Notes: generated from the sequence alone by a model not told the origin. Positions 51,672 through 62,797 are shown, counted from the first letter of the stretch. The stretch is 64,000 bases of DNA from Leisingera caerulea DSM 24564 (GCF_000473325.1 NZ_AXBI01000019.1:124001-188000); one strand, 5' to 3'. Numbers and translations are program-made.

Positions 51672-52622
51672 TCACTCGGCCGCCAGTTTCAGGTCCGCAG
51701 GCGCGGCGGCCACGAACAGCCGGGTGGCGCTGTCTTCGATATCGCGGCGGATGCGGCTGATCACCGCCTCGAACCAGGTGAGCGCGGCGGAGGCCGGGAT
51801 TGCCACCGCCATGCCCGCGGCGGTGGTCAGCAGCGCCTCCCAGATGCCGCCCGCCAGCAGCGCCGGATCGGCGCGAGAGCCTGCCGCCTGCAGCGCCTGG
51901 AAGGCGGCGATCATGCCCAGAACGGTGCCGAGCAGGCCCAGGAGCGGCGCGATGGTGGCAATCAGCTCCAGCGCGCCCAGCCCGGTGGCGGCACTGCCCA
52001 GATGCAGCTTGGCCACCCGGGCGGTTTCCTCGCGGGCGCGGTTCTCGGGCAGGGTGGCGAGGGCGGTCAGGGCCGTGGCCACCACCCTGGAGCGGATGCC
52101 GATGCGCCCCTTGACGATGGCCAGCGCGGCGCTGGTTTCGCCGCGTTCATAGGCCTCCACCGCGCGGCCTGCCTTGCCGCGCGACCAGGCGCCGATCAGC
52201 GCCAGGCGCCAGATTTTCCACAGGATCAGCGCCAGGGTGATTACAGACAGCGCCGCAATCGCCCAGATCGACGGGCCGCCGTCGCGCAGGAATTTCACCG
52301 CCTTGGCAGCGGCATCGCGGGCGGTCTGCGCCAGTTCCTCCTGCCGGGTCAGCGGTTCGGCGGGCGGCAGCGCCTGTGCCGCCGGCACATCATCGGCGGG
52401 TTCAGTCAAAGCAGCGTCAGTGCCGGACGGGGCCGCAGGCGCGGCGGCTGCCGGGACGTCCACTGCGTGTGCCGCTGGGGTGACAGGCGAGGATACCGCC
52501 GGGGCCTCGGCGGCGATTTGCGGCACCGGTGCCGCGGGCGATTCCTGCGCGGCAACCGGACCTGCAAACAGCGGGGCGGTCAGAAACACTGCGGCAACGG
52601 CCGCATGGGCGCGGTTGGTCAT
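51672..52622 (-). CDS. exbB: ExbB/TolQ-family proton channel protein
   Basis: A 316-residue ExbB with a signal peptide (AHAAVAAVFLTAPLFAGPVAA), an unusually long Ala/Pro-rich periplasmic stretch to about residue 135, then three transmembrane helices and the MotA/TolQ/ExbB domain (GALELIATIAPLLGLLGTVLGMIAAFQ; GGIWEALLTTAAGMAVAIPA). ATG 52622 overlaps the stop of the siderophore-interacting gene. Long ExbB N-termini occur in alphaproteobacteria. Works with both ExbDs and TonB. Confidence 0.92.
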   Translation of the reverse strand: MTNRAHAAVAAVFLTAPLFAGPVAAQESPAAPVPQIAAEAPAVSSPVTPAAHAVDVPAAAAPAAPSGTDAALTEPADDVPAAQALPPAEPLTRQEELAQTARDAAAKAVKFLRDGGPSIWAIAALSVITLALILWKIWRLALIGAWSRGKAGRAVEAYERGETSAALAIVKGRIGIRSRVVATALTALATLPENRAREETARVAKLHLGSAATGLGALELIATIAPLLGLLGTVLGMIAAFQALQAAGSRADPALLAGGIWEALLTTAAGMAVAIPASAALTWFEAVISRIRRDIEDSATRLFVAAAPADLKLAAE

Positions 52623-53683
52623 GATTGGCTCCAATATGCGGCGATATAGCTGGTTCCGGGGGCGGGTTTGTCCTGCCGAAGCGCTGCGCGCAGGCGCTGA
52701 ACTTCGGCCTTCTCGCAGGCGAACCACAGGTAATGGCCGGGCGCGTGCTTGCGCGCCGCCAGCGCCCGGTCTGCCAGGCTGTGTTTGTCCTCGCGGCGCA
52801 GCCAGGTCAGCGTGACGCCCTCTGGCGCGGTCACTGGGTAGCCGCAGCCTTCTCCTTCGTTGCTCAGCAGAACGGCCTCGCCCGCGCTGTTCTGCGGCAG
52901 GCTTTCCAGGATGCGGGCCGCGGCGGGCAGGGCGGTTTCGTCGGCGTAGAGCAGGATGTTCGAGGCCGCGGGAATGCCGCCGCCGCCGGGACCTGCAATG
53001 GCGAGCCGGTCCCCGGGGCGGGCCCGGCGCGCCCATTCGGTGGCGCGGCCCCCGTCGTGCAGGAAGATATCGAACTCCATCAGCCCGGCCTCATGGCTGA
53101 TCCGGCGGGTGGTGTAGACCGGACGGTGCAGCGCGGCCTCTCCCCCGGGCCAGACAGTGGCGCCGGTTTCCGACAGCCGGGGCCATTCCGGCGCGGCACA
53201 GTCCGGGGGCGGCAGCAGCAGGCGGAAGTGGATGGCATCGTCCTGAAAGCTGGCGAGATCCGGGGATTTGACCTGAACACGCAGAAAGGCGTTTCCGATT
53301 GGCGTAACCGACTGGACCGTGGTGAAATGGACGTTGGGCGGCAGCGCGCCAGCGGCGGCGTCCGGCCAGCGCAGGGCCTTGGAGGCACCGGGCCGGATCT
53401 CGTCCAGGTGGCTGGCGATGCCGTCCTTCAGCATGTGCAGCCGGTCCGGCATGGCTGCCGAAACGCGGATCGCTGTGCCGCCGTCCCGGGCGGCAAAGCT
53501 GTAGTGACCGAAGCCTGTGATTTCCACCGTCACTGCAACGGCGCTGTTTTCAATCACCGGCAGCTCATGCTCCTGCGCCATGGCAATGATGGCCTGGCGG
53601 ACGGCGGCAAAGGGCAGCTCAGGCAGTCCGGCGTTTGCCTGCAGCGGGAAAGCGGGGCGGATGGTCATGGCGGCCTCGTTCAT
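52619..53683 (-). CDS. DUF2218-siderophore-interacting (ferric reductase) fusion protein
   Basis: A 354-residue protein. Residues about 20-100 are a DUF2218 domain; about 105-354 are a siderophore-interacting protein (SIP/ViuB) with an FAD-binding barrel (VYTTRRISHEAGLMEFDIFLHDGG…ATEWARRARPGDRLAIAGPGG) and NAD-like domain (LYADETALPAAARILE; AYWSQ at the end). Such enzymes reduce ferric siderophores in the cytosol to release iron. ATG 53683 overlaps the ATPase stop. Confidence 0.92.
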   Translation of the reverse strand: MNEAAMTIRPAFPLQANAGLPELPFAAVRQAIIAMAQEHELPVIENSAVAVTVEITGFGHYSFAARDGGTAIRVSAAMPDRLHMLKDGIASHLDEIRPGASKALRWPDAAAGALPPNVHFTTVQSVTPIGNAFLRVQVKSPDLASFQDDAIHFRLLLPPPDCAAPEWPRLSETGATVWPGGEAALHRPVYTTRRISHEAGLMEFDIFLHDGGRATEWARRARPGDRLAIAGPGGGGIPAASNILLYADETALPAAARILESLPQNSAGEAVLLSNEGEGCGYPVTAPEGVTLTWLRREDKHSLADRALAARKHAPGHYLWFACEKAEVQRLRAALRQDKPAPGTSYIAAYWSQS

Positions 53684-54462
53684 TCGGGGATGACATGCGG
53701 GGTGCCATGCACCGGATCGGCGATGATCCGGCAGGGCAGCGCAAAGACGGACTTCATGACCGCTTCCGTCACCACCTCGGATGGCGAGCCCTGGCAGAAC
53801 ACCCGCCCGTCCTTGAGCGCGATCATGTGGCTGGCAAAGCGGGCGGCCAGGTTGATGTCGTGCAGCACCATTGCCACGGTGCGGCCGGTTTCGCGGTTGA
53901 GCCTCTGCACCAGCTTCAGCAGCTCAATCTGGTGCGGCAGGTCCAGGTAGGTCGTGGGCTCGTCCAGCAGCAGGATGCCGGTTTCCTGCGCCAGCGCCAT
54001 GGCGATCCAGGCCCGCTGGCGCTGCCCGCCCGACAGTGCCTCCAGCGGTCTGGCCCCGTGCCCGGCCATGTTGGTGAGGTCCAGCGCCCGGGCGACCGCC
54101 TCCGCGTCCTGCCGCGACCATTGCCGCAGCGCCGACTGATAAGGGGTGCGGCCGCGTGCCACCAGGTCGCGCACCGTCAGCCCATCGGGCGCGGACGGGG
54201 TTTGCGGCAGGATCGCCAGGCGCTGCGCGACTGAGCGGCTGCTTTGCCGGTGGATCGCCTTGCCGTCCAGCACCGCCTGGCCGCGGCCGGCGGGCTGCAG
54301 CCGGGCCAGGGTCCTGAGCAGGGTGGATTTGCCGCAGGCGTTGGGGCCGACAATGGCGGTCAGCCCGCCATCGGGAATGGCAGCGGTCAGGCTGTCCAGC
54401 ACGGGCATTCCGGCATAGCCGGCCGAGAGATCCTCGGCCCGCAGGCGGGCGGTGTCAGGCAT
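53680..54462 (-). CDS. fecE: Ferric-siderophore ABC transporter ATPase
   Basis: A 260-residue FecE/FhuC-type ATPase with Walker A GPNACGKSTL, signature LSGGQRQRAWIAMALAQ and Walker B ILLLDEPTTYLDLPHQ. ATG 54462 shares one base with the end of the fecD gene. Downstream of two FecCD permeases. Confidence 0.93.
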   Translation of the reverse strand: MPDTARLRAEDLSAGYAGMPVLDSLTAAIPDGGLTAIVGPNACGKSTLLRTLARLQPAGRGQAVLDGKAIHRQSSRSVAQRLAILPQTPSAPDGLTVRDLVARGRTPYQSALRQWSRQDAEAVARALDLTNMAGHGARPLEALSGGQRQRAWIAMALAQETGILLLDEPTTYLDLPHQIELLKLVQRLNRETGRTVAMVLHDINLAARFASHMIALKDGRVFCQGSPSEVVTEAVMKSVFALPCRIIADPVHGTPHVIPE

Positions 54463-55478
54463 CAGAGCGTTCCTTTGCGAGAATGCGCCAGCAGCAGCCA
54501 CAGCAGCACCGGGGCGCCGATGAGCGCGGTAAAGACGCCGGCGGGCAGCTGCACCCCCGGCACCATGCGGGCGGCGGTGTCGGCCAGCAGGGTCATCAGC
54601 GCCCCGGCTGCGGCGGCGGCCAGCAGCGCAGGCCTGCCGCCGGGGATCAGGCGGCGGGCGATCGGCCCTGCGGCAAAAGCGACAAAGGGCAGCGGCCCGG
54701 CGGCGGTCACCGCCAGCGCGGTCAGGAGAATGCCAGCCCCGGTCACCGCCAGCCGCAGGCGGGAGACGGGCAGCCCCAGGCCGGTTGCGATGCCGTCCTC
54801 CATCGCCAGCCGCGCCAGCGGGAAATGCAGCTGCCACAGCACCGGCGCCAGCAGCGCCAGTCCGGCCCAGACCCGCGCCGCGTCCGTCCATCTGCGGCTG
54901 TGCAGCGAGCCGGTGAGCCAGCCGATCATGTCGGAGGCGGTCTGCGGGTCGATGCGGCTGATCAGCAGATCCGCAGCGGCAGTCAGCGCCAGGCTGGCGC
55001 CGATACCGGTCAGGATGAGGCGGCCCGGGGCCAGGCCGTCCTTCCAGCTCAGCAGGATGACCAGCGCTGCGGCCAGCGTGGCGCCGGCAAGGGCGCCGGC
55101 CAGCATCATGCCGCCGGTCAGGGTCACCGCGGCCAGGGCGCCGCAGCTGGCGCCGGCGTTGAAGCCGATCACATCCGGCGAGGCGAGCGGGTTGCGCAGC
55201 ATCGTCTGGAACATCGCGCCTGCCAGGCCAAAGGCAGCGCCGGCGCCAAGCGCGGCGGCAATCCGCGGCAGCCGGTGGTCCAGCAGGATCATCTGCTCGA
55301 TGCCGGTGCCCTGGCCGCGCACCACAGCGGCCATCTGGCTGCCGCTGAGGGGGTAGCTGCCGGTCAGACCCGCCAGCAGGGCGGCGGCCAGCAGCATGGC
55401 CATCAGGCAGAGACCGGCCAGCAGCGCCCGGCGTGATACCTGCACCGACAGGGCAGCGAAGCGGAGGGTCCAGGTCAT
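54462..55478 (-). CDS. fecD: Ferric-siderophore ABC transporter permease
   Basis: A 338-residue FecCD-family permease with about ten helices (LLDHRLPRIAAALGAGAAFGLAGAMFQTMLRNPLASPDVIGFNAGAS is diagnostic). ATG 55478 overlaps the previous stop by 4 bp. Together with the FecC paralogue it forms the inner-membrane channel. Confidence 0.92.
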   Translation of the reverse strand: MTWTLRFAALSVQVSRRALLAGLCLMAMLLAAALLAGLTGSYPLSGSQMAAVVRGQGTGIEQMILLDHRLPRIAAALGAGAAFGLAGAMFQTMLRNPLASPDVIGFNAGASCGALAAVTLTGGMMLAGALAGATLAAALVILLSWKDGLAPGRLILTGIGASLALTAAADLLISRIDPQTASDMIGWLTGSLHSRRWTDAARVWAGLALLAPVLWQLHFPLARLAMEDGIATGLGLPVSRLRLAVTGAGILLTALAVTAAGPLPFVAFAAGPIARRLIPGGRPALLAAAAAGALMTLLADTAARMVPGVQLPAGVFTALIGAPVLLWLLLAHSRKGTL

Positions 55479-56506
55479 AGGCTGCGCACTCCGTTCCGGC
55501 GCACCATCCAGATCAGCACCGGTCCGCCGATCAGCGCGGTCATCACGCCCGCCTGCATATTGCCGCCGAACAGCGGCAGGCGCCCGGCCAGATCGGCGGC
55601 GATCAGCAGCAGCGGTCCGAACACCGCAGAAAAGGCCAGCGTCCAGCCCATGTCCGGCCCGGCGGCCCAGCGGGCCAGATGCGGCACGATCAGCCCGGCA
55701 AAGGCGATCGGCCCGGCCATCGCCACGGTGGCGCCGCACAGGAGCACGATGGCAATCCCGGCGGTGGTCCGCGCCAGCCCGGTGCGCACGCCCAGCCCCC
55801 TGGCGGTGTCCTCGCCCAGCTGCAAGGCGTTCAGCCCGCTGGCCGCCACGGCGGCAAGCCCTGCGCCCAAGCTTAGAAAGGGCAGCAGCGCATAAAGGGT
55901 CGCCGTCTGAATACCGTCAAACCCGCCCAGCACCCAGAAGCGGAAGACATCCAAGGTTTGCGAGCTGACCAGCAGCAGCGCCCGGGTGAGGGCGAGGATC
56001 AGCGCGCTGAGCGCCGCGCCCGCCAGCACCAGCCGCAGCGGGTTGGCGCGGCTGCCGCCGCCCAGCAGGAACACCAGCACCGAGGCCGCCAGCGCGCCGC
56101 CAAGCGCCACCCAGACAAAGGCTGCCGGATCTGTGATGCCGAAGCCCAGGATGCAGATGACCACCCCGAGCGCGGCTCCGCCGTTGATGCCCAGCAGGCC
56201 CGGATCGGCCAGCGGGTTGCGGGTCATGCCCTGGATCAGCGCGCCGGAGATGCCAAGCGCCGCGCCTGCAAGCACGGCACCGGCCAGCCGCGGCAGGCGC
56301 ATCTCGCGGATCACGATATGGGCGGCATCATTGGGGTCATAGGCTGTCAGCGCGGTCCAGACAGTCTCCCAGCCGGCGGGCCGGAAGCCAAAGCGCAGCG
56401 CGGCGGCTGACAGCAGCACCAGCCCCAGCAGGGCTCCGGCGAGTCTGAGGCCGCGCAGGCTGGCGGCAGGCCGGGCCGGGGAGATGGCAACGGCAGAGAT
56501 GCTCAT
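55475..56506 (-). CDS. fecC: Ferric-siderophore ABC transporter permease
   Basis: A 343-residue FecCD-family permease (REMRLPRLAGAVLAGAALGISGALIQGMTRNPLADPGLLGINGGAALG). ATG 56506 was chosen over an upstream in-frame start that would overlap fecB; the fecB stop is 1 bp upstream. Paralogue of the fecD gene; the two make a heterodimer. Confidence 0.92.
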   Translation of the reverse strand: MSISAVAISPARPAASLRGLRLAGALLGLVLLSAAALRFGFRPAGWETVWTALTAYDPNDAAHIVIREMRLPRLAGAVLAGAALGISGALIQGMTRNPLADPGLLGINGGAALGVVICILGFGITDPAAFVWVALGGALAASVLVFLLGGGSRANPLRLVLAGAALSALILALTRALLLVSSQTLDVFRFWVLGGFDGIQTATLYALLPFLSLGAGLAAVAASGLNALQLGEDTARGLGVRTGLARTTAGIAIVLLCGATVAMAGPIAFAGLIVPHLARWAAGPDMGWTLAFSAVFGPLLLIAADLAGRLPLFGGNMQAGVMTALIGGPVLIWMVRRNGVRSL

Positions 56507-56507
56507 G

Positions 56508-57530
56508 TCATTTTCCCTCCGGCAGCAGACCGGCCTTGGCCATGCTGGACACGGGCGTGGCCGGGTCGCCATCCAGGGCGGCCTCCAGCAGCGGCACCAG
56601 CTGATCCAGCGCGGCGTCCAGGCTCAAGGGGCTGGAATGAGACAGCGCCGAGGACAGCAGGCGCCCGGCATAGATCTCCCGCCCCTCCCGGGAGGCGCGC
56701 AGGGTATGGCGCAGGGGCAGGCGCTTGAGCCGCTGAACAGACCCGCCGGCGTCGATCCAGATCAGCACATCGGTGTCGATGGGAGAGAGATCCTCCTCAG
56801 GAACCAGGGCATAGTAGCTGTTCGCGGGGGTGAACGGGTCGGATACCTCAGGGACTTTGAAGCCCAGGGCGGCCAGGAACTGTCCGCGGATGTCGGTTGC
56901 GGAATAGGCGCCGGTCCGGGTGGCCGAGACCATGACGGCGCTTGCGCCCTGCCACTCGGGGTGGGCGGCGCGGATGGCGGCGAAGCGGCCCTCGATCCGG
57001 GTGATGATCCGGTCGGCCTTGGCAGCGTTTCCGGTTGCCGTGCCCAGGGTGCGCAGCATGGCCTGCCAGGGGGAGCCGTAGCTGCCGTGGGCGGCCTTGG
57101 GCGGGATGGTGGGTGCGATTTGCGACAGCAGCGCATACTCGCGTTCGCTCATGCCGGACCATTGGCCGGTGATCAGGTCCGGTTCCAGGGCGGCGATCCG
57201 CTCGATGTCGATCTGGCCCTGCAGGACGATGGGCGTGGCATCGCCCAGGGCCGCCTGCGCCCAGGGCCAGACACCATGCGGATGGTTGCCGAACCACTTG
57301 CGCAGAGCATAGGGCGTTTCCCCCAGCGCCAGCAGGAAATCATGGCCGATGTAGCTGAGCGAGACGATGCGCTGCGGTTTGGCGGGCACAGTTGTGGCGC
57401 CGTAGCGGTGTTCGATCACCGCCGGGAAAGGTTCCGCCGCGCTGGCCGCGGGGGCAAGCACCGCTGCGGCCAGCAGCAGGTATGCGCCGAGCCGGGCACG
57501 CGTATCTGGAAATATCAGAGCCAGCTTCAC
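56508..57530 (-). CDS. fecB: Ferric-siderophore ABC transporter substrate-binding protein
   Basis: A 340-residue FecB/FhuD/BtuF-like binding protein. Signal peptide around residues 1-31 (LGAYLLLAAAVLAPAASA), then the PBP helical-backbone domain (PAKPQRIVSLSYIGHDFLLALGETPYA; ALEPDLITGQWSG). First gene of the iron operon, read away from the bkd genes. Confidence 0.9.
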   Translation of the reverse strand: MKLALIFPDTRARLGAYLLLAAAVLAPAASAAEPFPAVIEHRYGATTVPAKPQRIVSLSYIGHDFLLALGETPYALRKWFGNHPHGVWPWAQAALGDATPIVLQGQIDIERIAALEPDLITGQWSGMSEREYALLSQIAPTIPPKAAHGSYGSPWQAMLRTLGTATGNAAKADRIITRIEGRFAAIRAAHPEWQGASAVMVSATRTGAYSATDIRGQFLAALGFKVPEVSDPFTPANSYYALVPEEDLSPIDTDVLIWIDAGGSVQRLKRLPLRHTLRASREGREIYAGRLLSSALSHSSPLSLDAALDQLVPLLEAALDGDPATPVSSMAKAGLLPEGK

Positions 57531-57658
57531 AATTCACTCCAGCCTGCGGCGCGGACAGGAACTGCGCCGGGATGTTGATCCGATGATGGCTGGACTGTGT
57601 GCCGCGCCAATGGCGCGGAGCGTCTCGCTGAAGGGCGCCCGGTTCAGGCGCGTCCGGA

Positions 57659-57687
57659 CGCTTAATTAACCTTAGTTCTTTTGTCAA
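57659..57687 (-). promoter_or_regulatory. Promoter region of the iron operon
   Basis: On the minus strand TTGACA (57682-57687) is followed by TTAATTAAG about 14-15 bp on, a usable but non-ideal -10. The octamer AACCTTAG (plus strand 57668-57675), shared with the TonB-receptor promoter, lies within the spacer, where a repressor would block polymerase. Confidence 0.45.
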
Positions 57688-57734
57688 GTTATCTGGCCGC
57701 CCGGTCCGCAACTGAAACGGACGGCCTGCTGGTC

Positions 57735-59093
57735 TCAGATGTGCAGCGCGTGACCCAGCGCGCGCAGGCACGCTTCCTGGAGGCCTTCCGACTGGGTCGG
57801 GTGCGCGTGGATGGTTGCGGCGATGTCCTCCAGGCAGGCGCCCATTTCGATGGCGAGCGAAAACGCCGCCGACAGTTCGGAGACACCGGCCCCGACCGCC
57901 TGCAGCCCCAGCACCGCCTGGTCGGCATCGCGCCAGACAACGCGGATGAAGCCGTCCTCGCGCTCTGTCGTCATGGCGCGGCCATTGGCGGCAAAGGGGA
58001 ATTCGGCGCTGCTGCTGCCCTCCACTTCGCCCGGCAGGGCGCCGCAAGTGACAATCTCGGGGTCGGTGAAACAGACGGCTGGGATCGCGCGCTTGTCCCA
58101 TTCGACTGCGTGGCCTGCGATATGCTCGGCCACCATCTCACCCTGGGCCATGGCGCGGTGCGCCAGCATCGGCTCGCCGGTGACGTCGCCGATGGCGTAA
58201 ATGCCCCGCATCGAGGTCTGGCAGGTCTTGTCGATCCGGATGTAGGGGCCGTTCAGGGTCAGCGCCAGCTCATCAACGCCGATGCCTTCGGTGCGCGGGC
58301 GGCGACCGACGGTGACCAGGACTTTCTCTGCCTGAACCCCGCCCTGGCTGGTGGTCAGAACGCCATCGGCGAAACCTTCGGCCCTGGCGCCGGTCATCAC
58401 CTTGACGCCCAGGGTGTCCAGCCGCTTGGCAACCGGCCGGGTCAGGGCCTGATCGTAGAGCGGCAGGATGCGGTCTTCGGCCTCGACCACGGTGACCTTG
58501 GTGCCGAGCTTGGCAAAGGCGGTGCCCAGCTCAAGCCCGATATAGCCTGCGCCGACCACGGCGAGGCTGCCGGGCACGGCGTCCAGTGCCAGCGCCTCTG
58601 TCGAGGACAGGATATCACCGCCGAACGGCAGCGAGGGCAGCTCGACCGGGGCGGAGCCGGAGGCGATCACCACGAACTCGGCCCGGATCTGGTCCTCTTC
58701 GTCACCGCGTTTGACAGAGACGGTCTTGCCATCCAGGAACCGGGCGCGGCCCTGTACCAGACGCACGCCGGCTTTGCGCATCAGCCCGCTTACACCGGTG
58801 GTCAGGCGCGAGACGATGCCGTCCTTCCACGCGACAGTCCGGGCGAGGTCGATCTGCGGGCTGCCTGCAGAGATGCCAAGCGGCCCGTCGGAGGCATGGG
58901 CGATCTTGTGAAATTCGTCGGCGGCATGGATCAGCGCCTTGGAGGGGATGCAGCCGACGTTCAGGCAGGTGCCGCCGGGCTGGGCCTCGTCCACCACGAT
59001 GGTGTCGATCCCCAGCTGCCCGGCCCGGATGGCGCAGACATAGCCGCCGGGGCCTGCGCCGATGATCAGCAATTTACACTTCAGATCAGTCAT
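57735..59093 (-). CDS. lpdV: Dihydrolipoamide dehydrogenase (E3) of the branched-chain complex
   Basis: A 452-residue FAD disulfide reductase with the redox pair GGTCLNVGCIPSK, the NAD-binding GAGYIGLELG and the C-terminal HPTQSE catalytic His. It re-oxidises the lipoyl group of E2 to make NADH. The gene abuts the E2 stop with no gap, and is the last of E1alpha-E1beta-E2-E3, so it is dedicated to this complex. Confidence 0.95.
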   Translation of the reverse strand: MTDLKCKLLIIGAGPGGYVCAIRAGQLGIDTIVVDEAQPGGTCLNVGCIPSKALIHAADEFHKIAHASDGPLGISAGSPQIDLARTVAWKDGIVSRLTTGVSGLMRKAGVRLVQGRARFLDGKTVSVKRGDEEDQIRAEFVVIASGSAPVELPSLPFGGDILSSTEALALDAVPGSLAVVGAGYIGLELGTAFAKLGTKVTVVEAEDRILPLYDQALTRPVAKRLDTLGVKVMTGARAEGFADGVLTTSQGGVQAEKVLVTVGRRPRTEGIGVDELALTLNGPYIRIDKTCQTSMRGIYAIGDVTGEPMLAHRAMAQGEMVAEHIAGHAVEWDKRAIPAVCFTDPEIVTCGALPGEVEGSSSAEFPFAANGRAMTTEREDGFIRVVWRDADQAVLGLQAVGAGVSELSAAFSLAIEMGACLEDIAATIHAHPTQSEGLQEACLRALGHALHI

Positions 59094-60380
59094 TCAGCCC
59101 TCGACAAACAGCATGGCCGGATTTTCCAGCAGGGATTTCAGTTTCTGCACAAAGACCGCCGCGTCCCAGCCGTCGATCACCCGGTGATCGAAGGAGCAGG
59201 AGATGTTCATCATCTTGCGCGGCCGGAACTGCTGGCCGTCCCAGACCGGGCGGATCTGCATCTTGTTCACCCCGACGATGGCCACTTCGGGGTGGTTGAT
59301 GATCGGCGTGGTGGCAATCGCGCCAAGCGGCCCCAGCGAAGTGATGGTGATGGTGCCGCCGGTCAGCTCTGCGCGCTGGATCGAGCCGTCGCGGGCGGCC
59401 TCGGCCAGGCGGGCAAGCTCGCCTGCGTTGTCCCACAGGCTGTTTGCCTCCGCATGGTGCAGCACCGGCACGTTGAGCCCCTGAGGGGTCTGGGTCGCGA
59501 CGCCGATATGCACACCGCCGTGGCGGTGGATCACACCTGCCTCATCGTCGAACCGCGCATTCAGCGCAGGCTGCTCCCGCACCGCCTCGACGATCGCGCG
59601 CATCAGGAACGGCAGCAGGGTCAGCTTGGGCCGCTCGCCCTCGTGCTTCTTGTTCAGCGCCGCGCGCAGGTCCTCCAGTGCGCCCATCTCCACCTCTTCG
59701 ACGATGGTGATATGCGGGATCTGCCGTTTCGACAGCGCCATCTTCTCCGCGATCTTGCGGCGCATGCCGACAACGCGGACTTCCTCGACGCCGGTGTTGC
59801 GGCCGCGGGTCACGCTGCCCTGCTGGATGCCGCCGGAGGCGATCCAGCTGTCCAGATCTTCATGGCTGATGCGCCCGGCCGGGCCGCTGCCGGGGACCTG
59901 GCGCAAATCGACGCCTTCCTCCCGGGCGCGGGCCCGCACCGACGGCGAGGCCAGCGGTTTGGTGCCATTTGCGCGCGGCACCGGAGCGGCGGGCGCGGCA
60001 GGGGGAACGGGCGCTGCCGGTTCCGGGGCCGGCGCAGGCTGTTCCGCCGCGGCAGCGCCCGCTTCGGGGCGTGTCTCAGCCTTGGGCTGCGGGGCCGGTT
60101 CCGCCTGTGCGGCGGCATCGGCGGATTCGTTGCCCTCTCCCTCCACCTCGATGCGGATCAGCACCGAGCCGATCGCCATCATTTGGCCGATCTCGCCGCC
60201 CAGCTCCAGCACCTTGCCGGACACCGCCGAGGGCACCTCGACCGCGGCCTTGTCGGTCATCACGGCCGCCAGGATATCGTCCTCGCGCACGATGTCGCCG
60301 GGCTTGACGTGCCACTCGGTCAGCTCCGCCTCGGCAATGCCTTCCCCTACATCGGGAAGACGCATGGCAAACACACCCAT
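59094..60380 (-). CDS. bkdB: Branched-chain 2-oxoacid dehydrogenase E2 (dihydrolipoamide acyltransferase)
   Basis: A 428-residue E2. The lipoyl domain carries the modified Lys in VMTDKAAVEVPS, an Ala/Pro-rich linker follows at about 85-145, then the peripheral E1/E3-binding domain (ASPSVRARAREEGVDLRQVPGSG) and the acyltransferase core with SFDHRVIDG. One lipoyl domain only. M1 is kept; ATG at 60365 would begin at the lipoyl domain itself. Confidence 0.94.
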   Translation of the reverse strand: MGVFAMRLPDVGEGIAEAELTEWHVKPGDIVREDDILAAVMTDKAAVEVPSAVSGKVLELGGEIGQMMAIGSVLIRIEVEGEGNESADAAAQAEPAPQPKAETRPEAGAAAAEQPAPAPEPAAPVPPAAPAAPVPRANGTKPLASPSVRARAREEGVDLRQVPGSGPAGRISHEDLDSWIASGGIQQGSVTRGRNTGVEEVRVVGMRRKIAEKMALSKRQIPHITIVEEVEMGALEDLRAALNKKHEGERPKLTLLPFLMRAIVEAVREQPALNARFDDEAGVIHRHGGVHIGVATQTPQGLNVPVLHHAEANSLWDNAGELARLAEAARDGSIQRAELTGGTITITSLGPLGAIATTPIINHPEVAIVGVNKMQIRPVWDGQQFRPRKMMNISCSFDHRVIDGWDAAVFVQKLKSLLENPAMLFVEG

Positions 60381-60384
60381 CCGG

Positions 60385-61398
60385 TCAGCCCTCCATCACT
60401 TTTTTCAATGCCTCGCCGACCCGGGCGGGGCCGGGGAAATATTCCCATTCCTGCGCGTGCGGATAGGGCGTGTCCCAGCCGGTGACGCGGATGATCGGCG
60501 CCTCCAGGTGGTAAAAGCAGTTTTCCTGCACCAGGCTCATCAGTTCGGCGCCGAACCCGGAGGTGCGCGTCGCCTCATGCACGATCACGCAGCGGCCGGT
60601 CTTTTCAACGGATGCGGTGATTGTCTCCAGATCAAGGGGCAGCAGGGTGCGCAGGTCGATCACCTCGGCGTCGACTCCGGCGGCCTCTGCCGCAGCTTCC
60701 GCCACATAGACCATGGTGCCATAGGCCAGAACCGTGACGTCCGCACCCTCGCGGGTGATGCTGGCCTTGCCCAGCGGCACGGTCTCTGCGCCCTCCGGCA
60801 CGTCGCCCTTGGGGTGGGATTTCCAGCTGGTGACGGGGCGGTCGTGGTAGCCGTCGAAGGGGCCGTTATAAAGCCGCTTCGGCTCCAGAAAGATCACCGG
60901 ATCCGGGTCCTCGATGGCGGCCAGCAACAGCCCCTTGGCGTCGCGCGGATTGGAGGGCACCACCACCTTCAGCCCCGACACATGCGTGAACAGCGCCTCC
61001 GGGCTCTGGCTGTGGGTCTGGCCGCCGAAGATGCCGCCGCCGGTGGGCATGCGGATCACCAGCGGGCAGGTGAAATCGGCGTTGGAGCGGTGCCGCAGGC
61101 GCGCCGCCTCAGAGACGATCTGGTCATAGGCCGGATAGACATAATCGGCGAACTGGATCTCGATCACCGGCTTCAGCCCGTAAGCCGCCATGCCGATGGC
61201 GGTGCCGACGATGCCGGATTCGTTGATCGGCGCGTCAAAGCAGCGTGATTTTCCGTATTTCTCCTGCAATCCCGCGGTGCAGCGGAAGACGCCGCCGAAA
61301 AATCCCACATCCTCGCCAAAGACGACGACGCGGTCGTCTGCCGCCATCGCCACGTCATGGGCCTCGCGGATGGCCTCGATCATGGTCATGCTGGCCAT
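60385..61398 (-). CDS. bkdA2: Branched-chain 2-oxoacid dehydrogenase E1 beta
   Basis: A 337-residue E1beta with FGEDVGFFGGVFRCTAGLQEKYG, EIQFADYVYPAYDQI, MPTGGGIFGGQTHSQSPEALF and HEATRTSGFGAEL. It forms the heterotetramer with E1alpha that decarboxylates the branched-chain oxoacids from Val, Leu and Ile. Its stop is 5 bp before the E2 start. Confidence 0.95.
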   Translation of the reverse strand: MASMTMIEAIREAHDVAMAADDRVVVFGEDVGFFGGVFRCTAGLQEKYGKSRCFDAPINESGIVGTAIGMAAYGLKPVIEIQFADYVYPAYDQIVSEAARLRHRSNADFTCPLVIRMPTGGGIFGGQTHSQSPEALFTHVSGLKVVVPSNPRDAKGLLLAAIEDPDPVIFLEPKRLYNGPFDGYHDRPVTSWKSHPKGDVPEGAETVPLGKASITREGADVTVLAYGTMVYVAEAAAEAAGVDAEVIDLRTLLPLDLETITASVEKTGRCVIVHEATRTSGFGAELMSLVQENCFYHLEAPIIRVTGWDTPYPHAQEWEYFPGPARVGEALKKVMEG

Positions 61399-61399
61399 C

Positions 61400-62797
<1,398 letters not shown>

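Noticed and set aside
57681..60485. Open frame of 934 codons on the plus strand across the E3 and E2 genes
   Set aside because: It is the complement of two clearly conserved dehydrogenase subunits and has the same shadow composition (His/Arg/Gly-rich).
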